Shown here piece after piece: positions 8,280 through 17,210 of a DNA stretch of 44,175 bases; the stretch's first letter is position 1, and each line of letters starts with the position of its first letter. Position numbers and translations under genes: made by a program. A model generated the notes under the pieces. The model saw only the letters and a program-made list of their open reading frames with translations. It ran no database searches and had not been told where the DNA came from. The DNA is from Chloroflexota bacterium (GTDB lineage Bacteria; Chloroflexota; Dormibacteria; Dormibacterales; Dormibacteraceae), in assembly GCA_005880175.1 (NCBI GenBank), contig VBJR01000219.1, positions 7,717-51,891 on the forward strand. The letters run 5' to 3'.

Positions 8280-8296
8280 CCACGCCAGGCCGGCGG

Positions 8297-8302
8297 TATG
8301 AT
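8297..8302 (+). promoter_or_regulatory. -10 box TATGAT of a leaderless transcript
   Basis: TATGAT ends 8 nt before the ATG at 8311, which has no ribosome binding site. This fits leaderless transcription of the small gene and glcD. The -35 region is overlapped by the 8266-8279 palindrome. Confidence 0.4.
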
Positions 8303-8310
8303 CCGGCCGA

Positions 8311-8652
8311 ATGGACATCGTCGCCGAGGCCGCCCGCCTGCGCGCCGAGGCGGAGGCCAGGCCGCTCCGGCTGCCGGTCAACCGCCGGATCGACGAGCGC
8401 CATCACCTCGTGACCGACGACGGGCTCGGCGTCTGGTTCACGGTCCAGCTGTCCCCCCGCCGGCGCATCCTGGAGGCCGTGTTCGAGCGAGAGGACGCGC
8501 GGCCCACCGACGCGGAGTGCCGGGCCTGGCTGCGCGAGCTCGTGCCGGACCGCGAGCCCGCCGAGGCCCCCGGTCTGCCCGACGCCCGCGCCCGCCGCTT
8601 CGAGGTCTTCGAGCCGGTCCCCGGCCTCCGGTACGGAGCGGCCGCACCCTGA
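8311..8652 (+). CDS. Hypothetical protein upstream of glcD
   Basis: A 113-residue soluble protein (MDIVAEAARLRAEAEARPLRLP) that I do not recognise. It has an N-terminal helix, a beta-rich middle (GLGVWFTVQLSPRRRILEAVF) and an acidic/proline-rich C-terminus. Its stop overlaps the glcD start (TGATG), so translation is coupled and it probably belongs to the glycolate oxidase operon. A leaderless start is likely. No function can be assigned. Confidence 0.65.
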   Translation: MDIVAEAARLRAEAEARPLRLPVNRRIDERHHLVTDDGLGVWFTVQLSPRRRILEAVFEREDARPTDAECRAWLRELVPDREPAEAPGLPDARARRFEVFEPVPGLRYGAAAP

Positions 8653-10091
8653 TGCCGCTGCCGCGCTCCGTCCTGGCGGACCTGCGGCGCATCGTCGGCG
8701 ACCACCACGTGGTCCACGACGCCAACGACCTGCGCATCTTCGAGCGCGACGGCTCCATCGCCGGCGCGGTCCCCGACGCGGTCGTGCTGCCCGCCAACCG
8801 CGACGAGGTGGTCCAGGTCGTCCGGCTGGCCGCGCGCCTCGGCATCCCGGTCGTGCCCCGCGGCGCCGGCACCGGCCTCTCCGGCGGCGCCATCACGCTC
8901 CGCGGCGGCATCGCGCTCCAGCTCAGCCGGATGCGCCGGATCGTGGAGATCGACACCCGGGGCCGGACGGCCGTCGTCGAGCCCGGCGTCGTCAACGCCG
9001 ACCTCCAGCAGGCGGCCGGCCGGCTCGGCCTCTTCTACGCCCCCGACCCCTCGTCCCAGAAGGCGTGCACGATCGGCGGCAACGCGGCCGAGAACTCCGG
9101 CGGCCCTCACTGCCTGTACTACGGCGTCACGACGAACCACGTGATCGGGCTGGAGGTCGTGTTCGCCGACGGCAGCGTCGAGTGGCTGGGCGGCGACGCC
9201 CCCGATCGCGTCGGCCTCGACCTGCTCGGCGTGCTGGTCGGCTCCGAGGGCACGCTGGGCACGATCACCCGGATCAAGGTCCGGCTCGTGCCCCTGCCCG
9301 AGTCGGTCGTGACGCTGATGGCCGCGTTTCCCACGATCGAGGCCGCCAGCCACGCCGTCTCGGACGTGATCGGCCACGGCATCGTCCCGGCCGCGCTGGA
9401 GATGATGGACCAGGTCACGATCGGGGCAGTCGAAGCCCACTACCGGGCCGGCTACCCGACCGACGCCGGCGCCGTGCTGCTGGTCGAGGTGGACGGGCTC
9501 CAGGAGAGCTGCGGCGAGCTGTCCGAGGCGGTCGAGCGCGTCCTCCGCGCCAACGAGGCGACGAACCTGCGGACCGCGGCCGACGCCGCCGAGCGCGAGC
9601 TGCTCTGGGCCGGCCGCAAGGGCGCGATCGGCGCGCTGGGCCGGATCAAGCCCAACTACTACCTGCACGACGGCGTCGTGCCGCGCACCCGGCTGCCCGA
9701 CGTGCTCCGGCGCGTCACCGAGATCGGCGAGCACTACCGGCTGCCGGTCGCCAACGTGTTCCACGCGGGCGACGGCAACCTGCACCCGAACATCCTGTTC
9801 GACCTCCGCGAGGCCGGGATCATGGATCGGGTCGGCGGCGCCGGCGAGGAGATGCTGCGCGCGGTCGTCGAGCTGGGCGGCACGCTGAGCGGCGAGCACG
9901 GCATCGGCGTCGAGAAGAACGCCTTCATGCCGTGGATCTACGCGCCGGACGACCTGGAGGCCATGCTCCGCGTGAAGCACGTGTTCGACCCGGCCGGCAT
10001 GCTCAACCCGGGCAAGATCTTCCCCGACCCGGAGCGCGACCCCCGGCTGGTCGTCCGCGCCGGCTTCTGCGCCGAAGCCAAGTGGTGGTAG
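8652..10091 (+). CDS. glcD: Glycolate oxidase subunit GlcD-like FAD enzyme
   Basis: A 479-residue VAO/PCMH-family flavoprotein. The FAD-binding segments are intact: VPRGAGTGLSGGA (about 74-86), ACTIGGNAAENSGG (about 138-151) and GSEGTLGTITRI. The C-terminal FAD-oxidase_C domain has the metal-binding NVFHAGDGNLHPN and the SGEHGIGVEK motif near the end. GlcD oxidises glycolate (or D-lactate / 2-hydroxyacids) and works with GlcE and GlcF at the membrane. It is followed by glcE with a few bases of overlap. D-lactate dehydrogenase is the main alternative substrate assignment. Confidence 0.92.
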   Translation: MPLPRSVLADLRRIVGDHHVVHDANDLRIFERDGSIAGAVPDAVVLPANRDEVVQVVRLAARLGIPVVPRGAGTGLSGGAITLRGGIALQLSRMRRIVEIDTRGRTAVVEPGVVNADLQQAAGRLGLFYAPDPSSQKACTIGGNAAENSGGPHCLYYGVTTNHVIGLEVVFADGSVEWLGGDAPDRVGLDLLGVLVGSEGTLGTITRIKVRLVPLPESVVTLMAAFPTIEAASHAVSDVIGHGIVPAALEMMDQVTIGAVEAHYRAGYPTDAGAVLLVEVDGLQESCGELSEAVERVLRANEATNLRTAADAAERELLWAGRKGAIGALGRIKPNYYLHDGVVPRTRLPDVLRRVTEIGEHYRLPVANVFHAGDGNLHPNILFDLREAGIMDRVGGAGEEMLRAVVELGGTLSGEHGIGVEKNAFMPWIYAPDDLEAMLRVKHVFDPAGMLNPGKIFPDPERDPRLVVRAGFCAEAKWW

Positions 10092-11102
10092 ACGGGCTGG
10101 AGCCCGGCCGCGTCGCCCGGCCCGAGAACGCCGAGCAGGTGGCCGAGGAGCTGCGCGACGCGGCGGCCAGCGGCCGCGCCGTCGTCCCGGTCGGAGGCGG
10201 CCGGGCGCTCGGCCTCGGCGACCCGCCCGAGCGGTTCGACGTGGCGCTGGAGACGCGGGCCCTGGACCGGGTCCTGGAGCTGAGCCAGGCCGACATGACG
10301 GTCAGCGTCGAGGCCGGCATGACGCTGGAGGCGCTGAACGCGACGCTGGCGCAGGTCGGCCAGTTCCTCCCCATCGACCCGTTCAACGCGCCCGGCCACA
10401 CGGTCGGCGGCGTGCTGGCCGCCGGGCTGAGCGGCCCGCTGCGCCTGCGCTACGGCTCGCCCCGGGACTTCGTGATCGGCCTCCGCGTGGCTTTGCCCGA
10501 CGGCCGGCTGGTCAGCAGCGGCGGCCGCGTGGTCAAGAACGTCAGCGGCTACGACATGAACAAGCTGCACCAGGGCGCCCTGGGCTCGCTGGGCGTGATC
10601 GTCGCCGCGTCGTTCAAGGTGTTCCCGCGGCCGCTGCACGAGGTCTCGGTGGAGACCCGCTCGGAGGACCCGTGGCGGGAGGCGGCCCGCGCCCTGGCGC
10701 TGCCGCAGGCGCCGGTGGCGCTGGAGCTGGCGAGCGACGGCCGGCTGCTCGCCCGCCTGGCCGGGACCACCTCCGGCGTGCGCCGCCTGGTCGCCGAGCT
10801 GGGCTGGACCGAGGCCGGTCCGGACGCGTGGGAGGAGCACGCGCGCCAGTCGGGGGCGGCGTGGGCGCGCGTCTCGGTCCCACCCGTGCGGCTGCGCGAG
10901 GTCGTGGACGGACTCCCGGCCGGGGCGCGCTGGTGCCGCCGAGCGGGCCGGTGGGTCGCTGGTGCTGCTGGCCGCGCCGGTCGAGCTCAAGCGGGCGGTC
11001 GGCGCGTGGGGCACGCCGCCGGCGGCCGCCGCCTGGATGACGCGCCTGCGGGACGCGTTCGACCCGAAACGGACCGTCTCGCCGGGCCGCTACGTCGTCT
11101 GA
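10085..11102 (+). pseudogene. glcE: Glycolate oxidase subunit GlcE-like, frameshifted near the 3' end
   Basis: The first about 283 codons encode a PCMH FAD-binding subunit: VPVGGGRALGLG, then HTVGGVLAAGLSGPLRLRYG, then GGRVVKNVSGYDMNKL. Near 10934-10940 the frame breaks. The expected C-terminus (ERAGGSLVLLAAPVELKRAV, ending in VSPGRYVV) continues in another frame to the TGA at 11100-11102. Total length is one base over a multiple of three, so one base is extra or two are missing in a CG-run. GlcE is required for glycolate oxidase activity, so a true shift would inactivate the complex. The start is GTG, overlapping the glcD stop. Confidence 0.75.
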
Positions 11103-11882
11103 GGCCGGCGCCCCCACGCGGCGACGATCAGGAACGAGCAGTCCACGATCGACGGGTCGGCGAGCGTCGCGGCGATCTCGTCCAGCTCCGCGGCGGTGAG
11201 CGCCGGCGGCGAGCAGGCCCGGCCCGGCGAGACGCACGGCCAGCGCCAGGGATCCGGCGAGGGCGGCGCCGCCGCGCATCACGGGCATCGAGACCTCCGC
11301 CGACGTCTCGACCAGGCCGGCCCGCTCCAGCGGCAGCGGGAACGTCCGCGCCCACCGCAGGTCGCTCCCCACCCGGCCCGTCGCCACCGACAGGAACGCC
11401 CCCTCGACGCGCCGCAGCGCCGGCGCCATCGCGAGCTCCGGGACGAACGTGGCGTCCTCGACGACCAGCCAGCCGCCGGGCGCCAGCCAGGAGGCGAGGC
11501 GCCCGAGGGCCTGGTCGCGGCCCTGGACGTGCTCCAGCACGAGCCGGGCGTGGATCAGGTCGAACTCGCCGCCGGGCGGCGGGTCCACCGCGACGTCGTG
11601 GCGCAGGACGCGGACGCCCAGCTCGGCCGTGCTCGCGAGGTGCTGCGGGAACAGCTCGGTCGCGGTGACACCGCTCGGACCGGCGCGCCGCCCCAGCCAG
11701 CGCGCGATCGAGCCGGCGCCCGCGCCGACCTCCAGGCAGCGCCAGCCCGCCGCCACGCCCGTGCGCTCCAGGTGCGCGACGGTCAGGGGGTCGTAGGCCC
11801 GCTCGAGGAGGGCCAGCCTGGCCTGCTCCTCCGACGTGCCCGCGGCCTCCCACTGCGCCCAGCTCCGCGGCTCGTCGGACAA
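11090..11882 (-). pseudogene. SAM-dependent methyltransferase (paralogue 1), frameshifted near the 3' end
   Basis: Class I methyltransferase with motif I LEVGAGAGSIA, acidic strand-2 end (TATELF), FDLIHARLVLEH and LAPGGWLVVEDATF. From the TTG start (LSDEPRSW) the frame is open to about 11203. The conserved C-terminus (LTAAELDEI, then SIVDCSF, then AAWGRRP) is then found in another frame, ending at TAG 11090. Alignment with paralogue 2 implies two lost bases in a GCG-CTC context. Its 3' end overlaps the convergent glcE end by 13 bp. Substrate unknown; a UbiE-like small-molecule methyltransferase is most likely. Confidence 0.7.
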
Positions 11883-11884
11883 GG

Positions 11885-12688
11885 TCAGCCCGCCGCGGGC
11901 CGCCGGCCCCACGCCACGATCGCCTGGAACGAGTAGTCGACCAGCGACGGGTCGGCGCACAGGTGGTAGACCTCGTCCAGCTCCGCGGCGGTGATCGTGC
12001 CCCCGGCGAGCAGCGCCCCGGCGCCGAGCCGGACGCCCAGCGCGATCGCGGCGGCCAGCGGCGTGCCCCCCCGCAGCGCCGGCATCGACAGCTCGGCCGA
12101 CGTCCCGGTCAGGCCGGCCCGCTCCAGCGGCAGCGGGAACGTGCGCGCCCAGTCCACGTCCGAGCCCATCATCCCGGCCGCCATCCGCACCCACGCCTCC
12201 TCGAGCTTGCGCAGCGCCGGCCGGGCCGCGATCTGAGGCACGTACGAGGCGTCCTCCAGCACCAGCCAGCCGCCGGGCGCCAGCCAGGAGGCGAGGCGCT
12301 CGACCACCTCGTCGCGAGTCCGGATGTGCTCCAGCACGAGCCGGGCGTGGATCAGGTCGAACTCGTCGCCCGGGGCCTCGTCCGCCGCCACGTCGTGGCG
12401 CAGCACGCGGACACCGAGGTCGGCCAGGCCGCTCAGGTAGTCGGGGTACAGCTCGGTCGCGGTGACGTTGGCCGCTCCGGCCCGGTGGGCCAGCCAGCCG
12501 GCGATCGAGCCGGCGCCGGCCCCCACCTCCAGGCAGCGCCAGCCCTCGGCGACACCGGTGCGCTCCAGGTGGCCGATGGTGAGCTTGTCGTACGCCTGCT
12601 CCATCAGCAGCAGGCGCCGGTGCTCGTCGGTCGTGCCCGCCACGGGCCACCGCTCCCAGCCAGGCGTCGACTCGGCCCGCTCGGACAT
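11885..12688 (-). CDS. SAM-dependent methyltransferase (paralogue 2)
   Basis: A 267-residue class I methyltransferase: motif I LEVGAGAGSIAGWL, TATELYPDYL, FDLIHARLVLEH, and LAPGGWLVLEDASYV. Highly similar along its whole length to the neighbouring paralogue, so a tandem duplication. ATG 12688 follows a GGGAGGG/GAGG ribosome binding site; the longer reading to 12922 is not supported. Paralogue 1 starts 3 bp after its stop, making a two-gene operon inserted between glcE and glcF. Substrate unknown. Confidence 0.88.
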   Translation of the reverse strand: MSERAESTPGWERWPVAGTTDEHRRLLLMEQAYDKLTIGHLERTGVAEGWRCLEVGAGAGSIAGWLAHRAGAANVTATELYPDYLSGLADLGVRVLRHDVAADEAPGDEFDLIHARLVLEHIRTRDEVVERLASWLAPGGWLVLEDASYVPQIAARPALRKLEEAWVRMAAGMMGSDVDWARTFPLPLERAGLTGTSAELSMPALRGGTPLAAAIALGVRLGAGALLAGGTITAAELDEVYHLCADPSLVDYSFQAIVAWGRRPAAG

Positions 12689-12770
12689 CCTCGTCCCTCC
12701 CCCAATTGAGTAGGCTCCTGACAGCAGCGACCAATCCTGCCACATCGGGCCTGGTAGGCTCGCTTCGACG

Positions 12771-13955
12771 GTGTTGGACATCCGCGATCCGTCCACGTTC
12801 AACGGCCCCGACGCGCCGTCCGACGACGACCTGTCCACCTGTGTCCACTGCGGCCTCTGCCTGAACGCCTGCCCGACGTTTCGCGTCACCGGTCTGGAGA
12901 CGGAGTCGCCGCGCGGCCGCATCTACCTGATGACCCAGTGGAAGCGGGGCGAGCTGCCGTTCACCGAGGAGCTGGCCCGCCACGTGGACCTGTGCCTGGG
13001 CTGCCGCACGTGCGAGGCGGTCTGCCCCTCGGGCGTGCCGTACGGCCGCATCATCGAGCACGGCCGGGCCGAGGTCGAGCGGCTGCGCCGGCCCAACCCG
13101 CGCAGCGTCCTCGTCCGGCAGGCGCTGCGCCGCCTGCTCGGGCACCCGGGACGGCTGCGCGCGGCCGGCGCGGCGACGCGCGTGGCCCAGCGGCTGCGGC
13201 TGACCGGGCTGGTCCCCCAGTCCCGGACGCTGCCCCGCCTGACCGGCGCCTACACGCCGCCGGCCGGCGAGGTGGCGTCCGCGATCGGGGAGCGGCGGTA
13301 CCGCGTCGCGTTCCTGCTCGGCTGCGTGATGCCGATCTTCTACCGCTCCGCCCACGAGGCGTCGGTCCGGCTGCTCCAGCTCGCCGGCTGCGAGGTCTGG
13401 TTCGCGCCCGGCCAGCGCTGCTGCGGTGCGCTGTTCGCCCACAACGGCGACCTGGCCGGCGCCCGCGAGCTGGTCGAGCACAACCAGCGGACGTTCGGGA
13501 TGGAGGGGTTCGACTACCTGGTGGTCAACTCGGCCGGCTGCGGCGCCCACCTCAAGGACTCGTCGCCGACGCTCGGCTCCCGCGTGCGGGACCTGACCGA
13601 GCTGCTGGCCGAGATCGGGCTGCCGGAGCCCCGGCGCGAGCAGCGGCTGCGCGTCACGTACCAGGACGCGTGCCACCTGGTGCACGCCCAGCGCATCCGC
13701 GCCCAGCCCCGGCAGCTGATCCGGTCGCTGCCCGGCGTCGAGCTGGTCGAGATGGCGCACCCGGACATCTGCTGCGGCTCGGCCGGCATCTACAACGCGA
13801 TCCAGCCCGAGATGTCGCGGCGGATCCTGGACGAGAAGATGGACGACCTGCTCGGGGCGGACCCCCAGATGGTCGTGACCGCGAACCCGGGCTGCCAGAT
13901 GCAGCTGCGTACTGACGGTTCGTTCTGGGAGGAAACGGGATGTCGCTGGCGATGA
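12771..13955 (+). CDS. glcF: Glycolate oxidase iron-sulfur subunit GlcF-like, C-terminus apparently lost
   Basis: A 394-residue protein. Two 4Fe-4S motifs are intact: Cys24/27/30/34 (CVHCGLCLNAC) and Cys75/78/81/85 (CLGCRTCEAVC). Two CCG domains follow (QRCCGALFAHNGD and DICCGSAGIYN). After ANPGCQMQLR the protein ends in an unrelated tail (TDGSFWEETGCRWR) instead of the usual roughly 25-residue GlcF terminus. The last codons overlap the next gene. GlcF passes electrons from the flavin subunits to the quinone pool. GTG start; divergent from the methyltransferase operon by 82 bp. It is separated from glcDE by that operon. Confidence 0.85.
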   Translation: MLDIRDPSTFNGPDAPSDDDLSTCVHCGLCLNACPTFRVTGLETESPRGRIYLMTQWKRGELPFTEELARHVDLCLGCRTCEAVCPSGVPYGRIIEHGRAEVERLRRPNPRSVLVRQALRRLLGHPGRLRAAGAATRVAQRLRLTGLVPQSRTLPRLTGAYTPPAGEVASAIGERRYRVAFLLGCVMPIFYRSAHEASVRLLQLAGCEVWFAPGQRCCGALFAHNGDLAGARELVEHNQRTFGMEGFDYLVVNSAGCGAHLKDSSPTLGSRVRDLTELLAEIGLPEPRREQRLRVTYQDACHLVHAQRIRAQPRQLIRSLPGVELVEMAHPDICCGSAGIYNAIQPEMSRRILDEKMDDLLGADPQMVVTANPGCQMQLRTDGSFWEETGCRWR

Positions 13956-14377
13956 CGCGCGAGGAGCGCGAGGTGTTCCTGGCGGACCTGCACGTGGGCG
14001 TGGTGAGCGTGCCCGGCGAGGACGGGCGGGCGCCGCTGGCCGTGCCGATCTGGTACCGGTACGAGCCGGGCGGGCTGCTGAGCTTCTTCACGGGCGGGGA
14101 GAGCCGCAAGGCACGCGCCCTGCGGGAGACGGGCCGGTGCACCGTCTGCGTGCAGGACGAGGCGCCGCCGTACAAGTACACGACGGTGGAGGGGCCGGTG
14201 GTGGCGATCGACCCGGTGGACGAAGAGGAGCGCCGCCAGATGGCCGCGCGGTACCTGGGCGCGGAGACCGCCGACGCCTACATCGCGGCGACCGCGGAGC
14301 AGGCGCGGCAGGAGGTGACGGTCCGGATGCGCCCCGAGCACTGGCTCTCCGCGGACTACAGCAAGCTCGGCGGCTGA
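13940..14377 (+). CDS. Pyridoxamine 5'-phosphate oxidase-fold (PPOX/FDOR) protein
   Basis: A 145-residue split-barrel flavin-binding protein: MTREEREVFLADLHVGVVSV, then PLAVPIWYRYEPGG, SRKARALRETGRCTVCV and PYKYTTVEGPV. This matches the PPOX/F420-dependent FDOR superfamily in actinomycetes. GGGAGG lies 8 nt before the ATG. It follows glcF directly, overlapping the aberrant tail of that gene. Flavin, F420 or heme binding cannot be told apart by sequence alone. It converges with the GT-C gene, whose end is 7 bp away. Confidence 0.85.
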   Translation: MSLAMTREEREVFLADLHVGVVSVPGEDGRAPLAVPIWYRYEPGGLLSFFTGGESRKARALRETGRCTVCVQDEAPPYKYTTVEGPVVAIDPVDEEERRQMAARYLGAETADAYIAATAEQARQEVTVRMRPEHWLSADYSKLGG

Positions 14378-14384
14378 CGCCCCG

Positions 14385-16091
14385 CTACTCCGGCCGGACG
14401 TCCCACCAGACGTCCACGCCGCCCGAGCGGACCGGGGGCCGGCCCAGCACCGACGTGAAGTACCGCACCATCCGGTCGTGGCCGGTGTCGGGCCCGACGA
14501 CGACGGTGTCCACCCCGAGCCGGGCCAGCTCGCGCAGCGTCTCGGTCCGGTCGGCGGCGGTGTCCGGCACGGGGACGCCGCCCTCCAGCGCCTCGAACGT
14601 GGTCCGGAGATGCGACGGCGGCGGACCCAGGCTGGGCCCGGGGACGAACGCCTCGCCCTCGGGCATCCGGAACCGGTAGCCGGCGGCGGCCTGCCAGAGC
14701 ATCGCCACCGACGAGAGGTGGTCCGCGTACGGCCCGATCAGCACCATGTCGCGGGTGGACAGCCGGGCCGCCTCGCCGCCCGGCTGGAAGAACGCCGGCA
14801 CCCGCGCCGGCGTCGAGGCGTACGGCCAGCGCGGCACCAGCGGCAGCAGGGCGACCGCGACCGCCGCGAGGGCGAGGCCGCGGCGGCGGCCGGCGCCGGC
14901 CACCAGGTCCGCCAGCGCCAGCCCGACCGCCAGGTACGCGAACAGCATCAGGCGGGACGGCACGGCGCTCTCGAGCAGGGGCACGCTGCCGGCCAGCGCG
15001 CCCGGGAGCGGCACGGGCAGGACGCGGCCGCCGGCGTGGAGGTGCGGCCCGAGCGAGAGCACCGCGGCCGCCGCCCCGACCAGCGCCGCCCAGCGGACCA
15101 GCGGCCGGCGCCGGCCCAGCCAGCAGGCCGCGGCCAGCAGCAGGAGCAGGGGCACGCCCAGGTACGCGTCGGTCTCCGAGATGTTGCCGGTGAACCCCTT
15201 CGTGAGCGCCGAGGTCGGCCCGCCGCTCAGCGCCAGCACGTCGGACGGGACCACGAAGCCGAGCAGGTCGTTCACGTACACGTCGGGCGGCTGCAGCACG
15301 CCCGAGACGCGCTGCGGCCCGAGGAACTGGAGCCAGAGTGGGTACGCCGCCAGGGCGGCGAACACGGCGAGCGCGGCGGCGAGGCCCGCCAGCACGCGGG
15401 GGCCGCGAGCCGCCACCTCCCCCGGGTGCAGCGCGGCCAGCACGAGGACGCCCAGGCCGCCGGCCAGCGCCGTGTACGCCAGGATCTCCTCGCCCGTCAG
15501 GAACTGCACGGCGGCGGCCACGCCGAGCAGGGCGCCGGCCAGGAGCGGGCTCCACCGCCGCCGTACCACCAGCTCGTGCAGGAGGATCAGCGCCAGCGGC
15601 GGGAGCACGGCGAGCGACACGTGGGGATGGCGCAGCGACTGGGCCACCATGTACGGGCTGAACCCGTAGACCAGGCCGGCCAGCGCCGCCGGCCCCTCGC
15701 CCGGCACCAGCCGCCGGGCGGCCAGGAAGGCGCACCAGGCCGAGAGCGCCACCGCGCCGCTGACCAGGACGTTGTAGGAGACGACCGGCCCGAGCGCCGC
15801 CGTGACCGGCCACAGGACGACCGCCGGGGCGACGACCGCGGTGTTCCACAGCAGGTTGACGCCGCCCGGCGCCTGCAGCACATCGGCGAACAGCGGGTTC
15901 CGCAGCGCCCCGAGCCGGTGCGGCGTCCAGCCCAGGTACCAGATGAACAGGTGCGGGTCGTCGCCGGCGCCGATCCACGCCGTGGCCGGGTGGACCCACG
16001 TCGAGGCGAACAGCAGCACCGCCAGCGCGGCGTAGGCGACCAGCGCGGCGGCCGGGGTCCACGGGCGGGCCCGCACCTCGATCCCCTCCAC
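14385..16091 (-). CDS. Polytopic membrane protein, GT-C glycosyltransferase-like
   Basis: A 568-residue integral membrane protein with about 10-12 hydrophobic segments and a soluble C-terminal domain (about 430-568). An acidic motif in the first periplasmic loop (GAGDDPHLFIWYLGW, residues 41-55) resembles the DD/DP loop of GT-C enzymes that use lipid-linked sugars. A second motif, HPHVSLAVLPP, lies in a later loop. It starts with GTG 3 bp after the GT87-like gene, so both likely form one operon for cell-envelope glycan assembly. Exact donor and acceptor unknown. Confidence 0.7.
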   Translation of the reverse strand: MEGIEVRARPWTPAAALVAYAALAVLLFASTWVHPATAWIGAGDDPHLFIWYLGWTPHRLGALRNPLFADVLQAPGGVNLLWNTAVVAPAVVLWPVTAALGPVVSYNVLVSGAVALSAWCAFLAARRLVPGEGPAALAGLVYGFSPYMVAQSLRHPHVSLAVLPPLALILLHELVVRRRWSPLLAGALLGVAAAVQFLTGEEILAYTALAGGLGVLVLAALHPGEVAARGPRVLAGLAAALAVFAALAAYPLWLQFLGPQRVSGVLQPPDVYVNDLLGFVVPSDVLALSGGPTSALTKGFTGNISETDAYLGVPLLLLLAAACWLGRRRPLVRWAALVGAAAAVLSLGPHLHAGGRVLPVPLPGALAGSVPLLESAVPSRLMLFAYLAVGLALADLVAGAGRRRGLALAAVAVALLPLVPRWPYASTPARVPAFFQPGGEAARLSTRDMVLIGPYADHLSSVAMLWQAAAGYRFRMPEGEAFVPGPSLGPPPSHLRTTFEALEGGVPVPDTAADRTETLRELARLGVDTVVVGPDTGHDRMVRYFTSVLGRPPVRSGGVDVWWDVRPE

Positions 16092-16094
16092 CGG

Positions 16095-17203
16095 CTACGC
16101 GGCGGCCGCGGCGGCCCTCGCCGAGCTGGCGATGAGGAAGCGGACGATCGCGACCACCAGCGCCGCGTTGCGGAGCGCGATCAGGACGAACAGGAAGCCC
16201 GGGTAGGGCGCGAGGTGGCCGGGCGGGCCCGGGTGCAGCGCCAGGTAGCCGAACGGGAACTCCGCCACCGTGAGCACGCAGACGGCCAGCCATACCGGGT
16301 CGAACCGGCGCAGCAGGATCGCGAGGAACGGCAGCACCCAGATCAGGTACTGGGGGCTCAGCACCCGGCCGGTGGCGATGACGACCAGCAGGCAGCCGGC
16401 GAACGCGGCGGTGAGCTCCAGCCGCCCGGCGGCCTGGCGGAGGTAGACCCAGACCAGGCCGGCGACCAGGGCCAGGTCGGCCAGCAGGCTGATGGGCGTG
16501 GACAGCTGCCCGACCAGGTTCGTCGAGCCGAACGACTTGTCCGGGCCGGTCGGGAAGCCGAGCAGGCCGCTCAGCCAGAGCAGGGTCGCCGGCACCGACT
16601 CGAGCTGGATCGGCCGGCCCGCGTTGTACGAGAACGGCCCCAGCCAGCCGGCCGGGTTGACCAGGAACGCGACCGCGAACCCCGCCGCCGTCAGCAGGCA
16701 GAACAGCCCGACGCCGGCGACCACGGCCCGCGGCGGCCGGGTCCGCAGGGGCACGCCACCGAGAGCGCGCCACTGCTCCATCGCGACGAGGGGGACGAAC
16801 AGCGCCGGGTAGAGCTTCAGCAGCACGCCCACCGCGAGCAGCGCGTACGCCGGGCCGAAGCGCCGGCGCCGCGCCGCCCACAGGGCGAGCACGGTCACGA
16901 AGGCGGGCACCAGGTCGTAGCGGCCCAGCACCGTGCCCCAGCCGGCGATCGCGATCGTGACCGCGAACACCTCCGCGACCCGCGGCGACTCCCGGCGGGC
17001 CAGGACGATCACGAACACTCCGCCGGGAGGGAGCGGTACGGCGGGTCGCCCGCCCAGAAGTCCCACGCGTAGCGGTCGTACAGGCTCTGGTCGCCGTGCA
17101 TGTTCGGCCCGTGCATGTACACGACGAGGGAGGTCAGCAGCGCCGCGACCACCAGCGTCAGTACGATCCAGGTGCGCCGAGGGAGCCCGAGTGCGAGAGG
17201 CAC
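16095..17203 (-). pseudogene. GT87-like mannosyltransferase/membrane glycosyltransferase, frame broken near the 5' end
   Basis: The first 60 residues (GTG start; VPLALGLPRRTWIVLTLV, then GDQSLYDRYAWDFWAG and RSLPAE) carry the N-terminal TM helix and acidic loop of a GT-C protein. The rest is in another frame from about 17025 (VFVIVLARRE onward) with many TM helices, GRYDLVPAFVT, LLKLYPALFVPLV and SPQYLIWVLPFLAI, as in GT87/PimE-like enzymes. The usual PAEYPPG junction is missing about 10 bases, which restores the total to a multiple of three. Coupled to the downstream GT-C gene. Possible role: polyprenyl-phosphate-mannose-dependent lipoglycan synthesis. Confidence 0.65.
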
Positions 17204-17210
17204 GCCAGGG

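Noticed and set aside
8311..8652. Small gene before glcD as an artefact
   Set aside because: Kept as real because of the TGATG coupling with glcD and the leaderless promoter, although no family was recognised.
14478..17072. Very long plus-strand open frame opposite the GT-C/GT87 genes
   Set aside because: Its product is an Arg/Gly/Gln-rich low-complexity string with no domain. The opposite strand encodes clear membrane proteins. High GC keeps antisense frames open.
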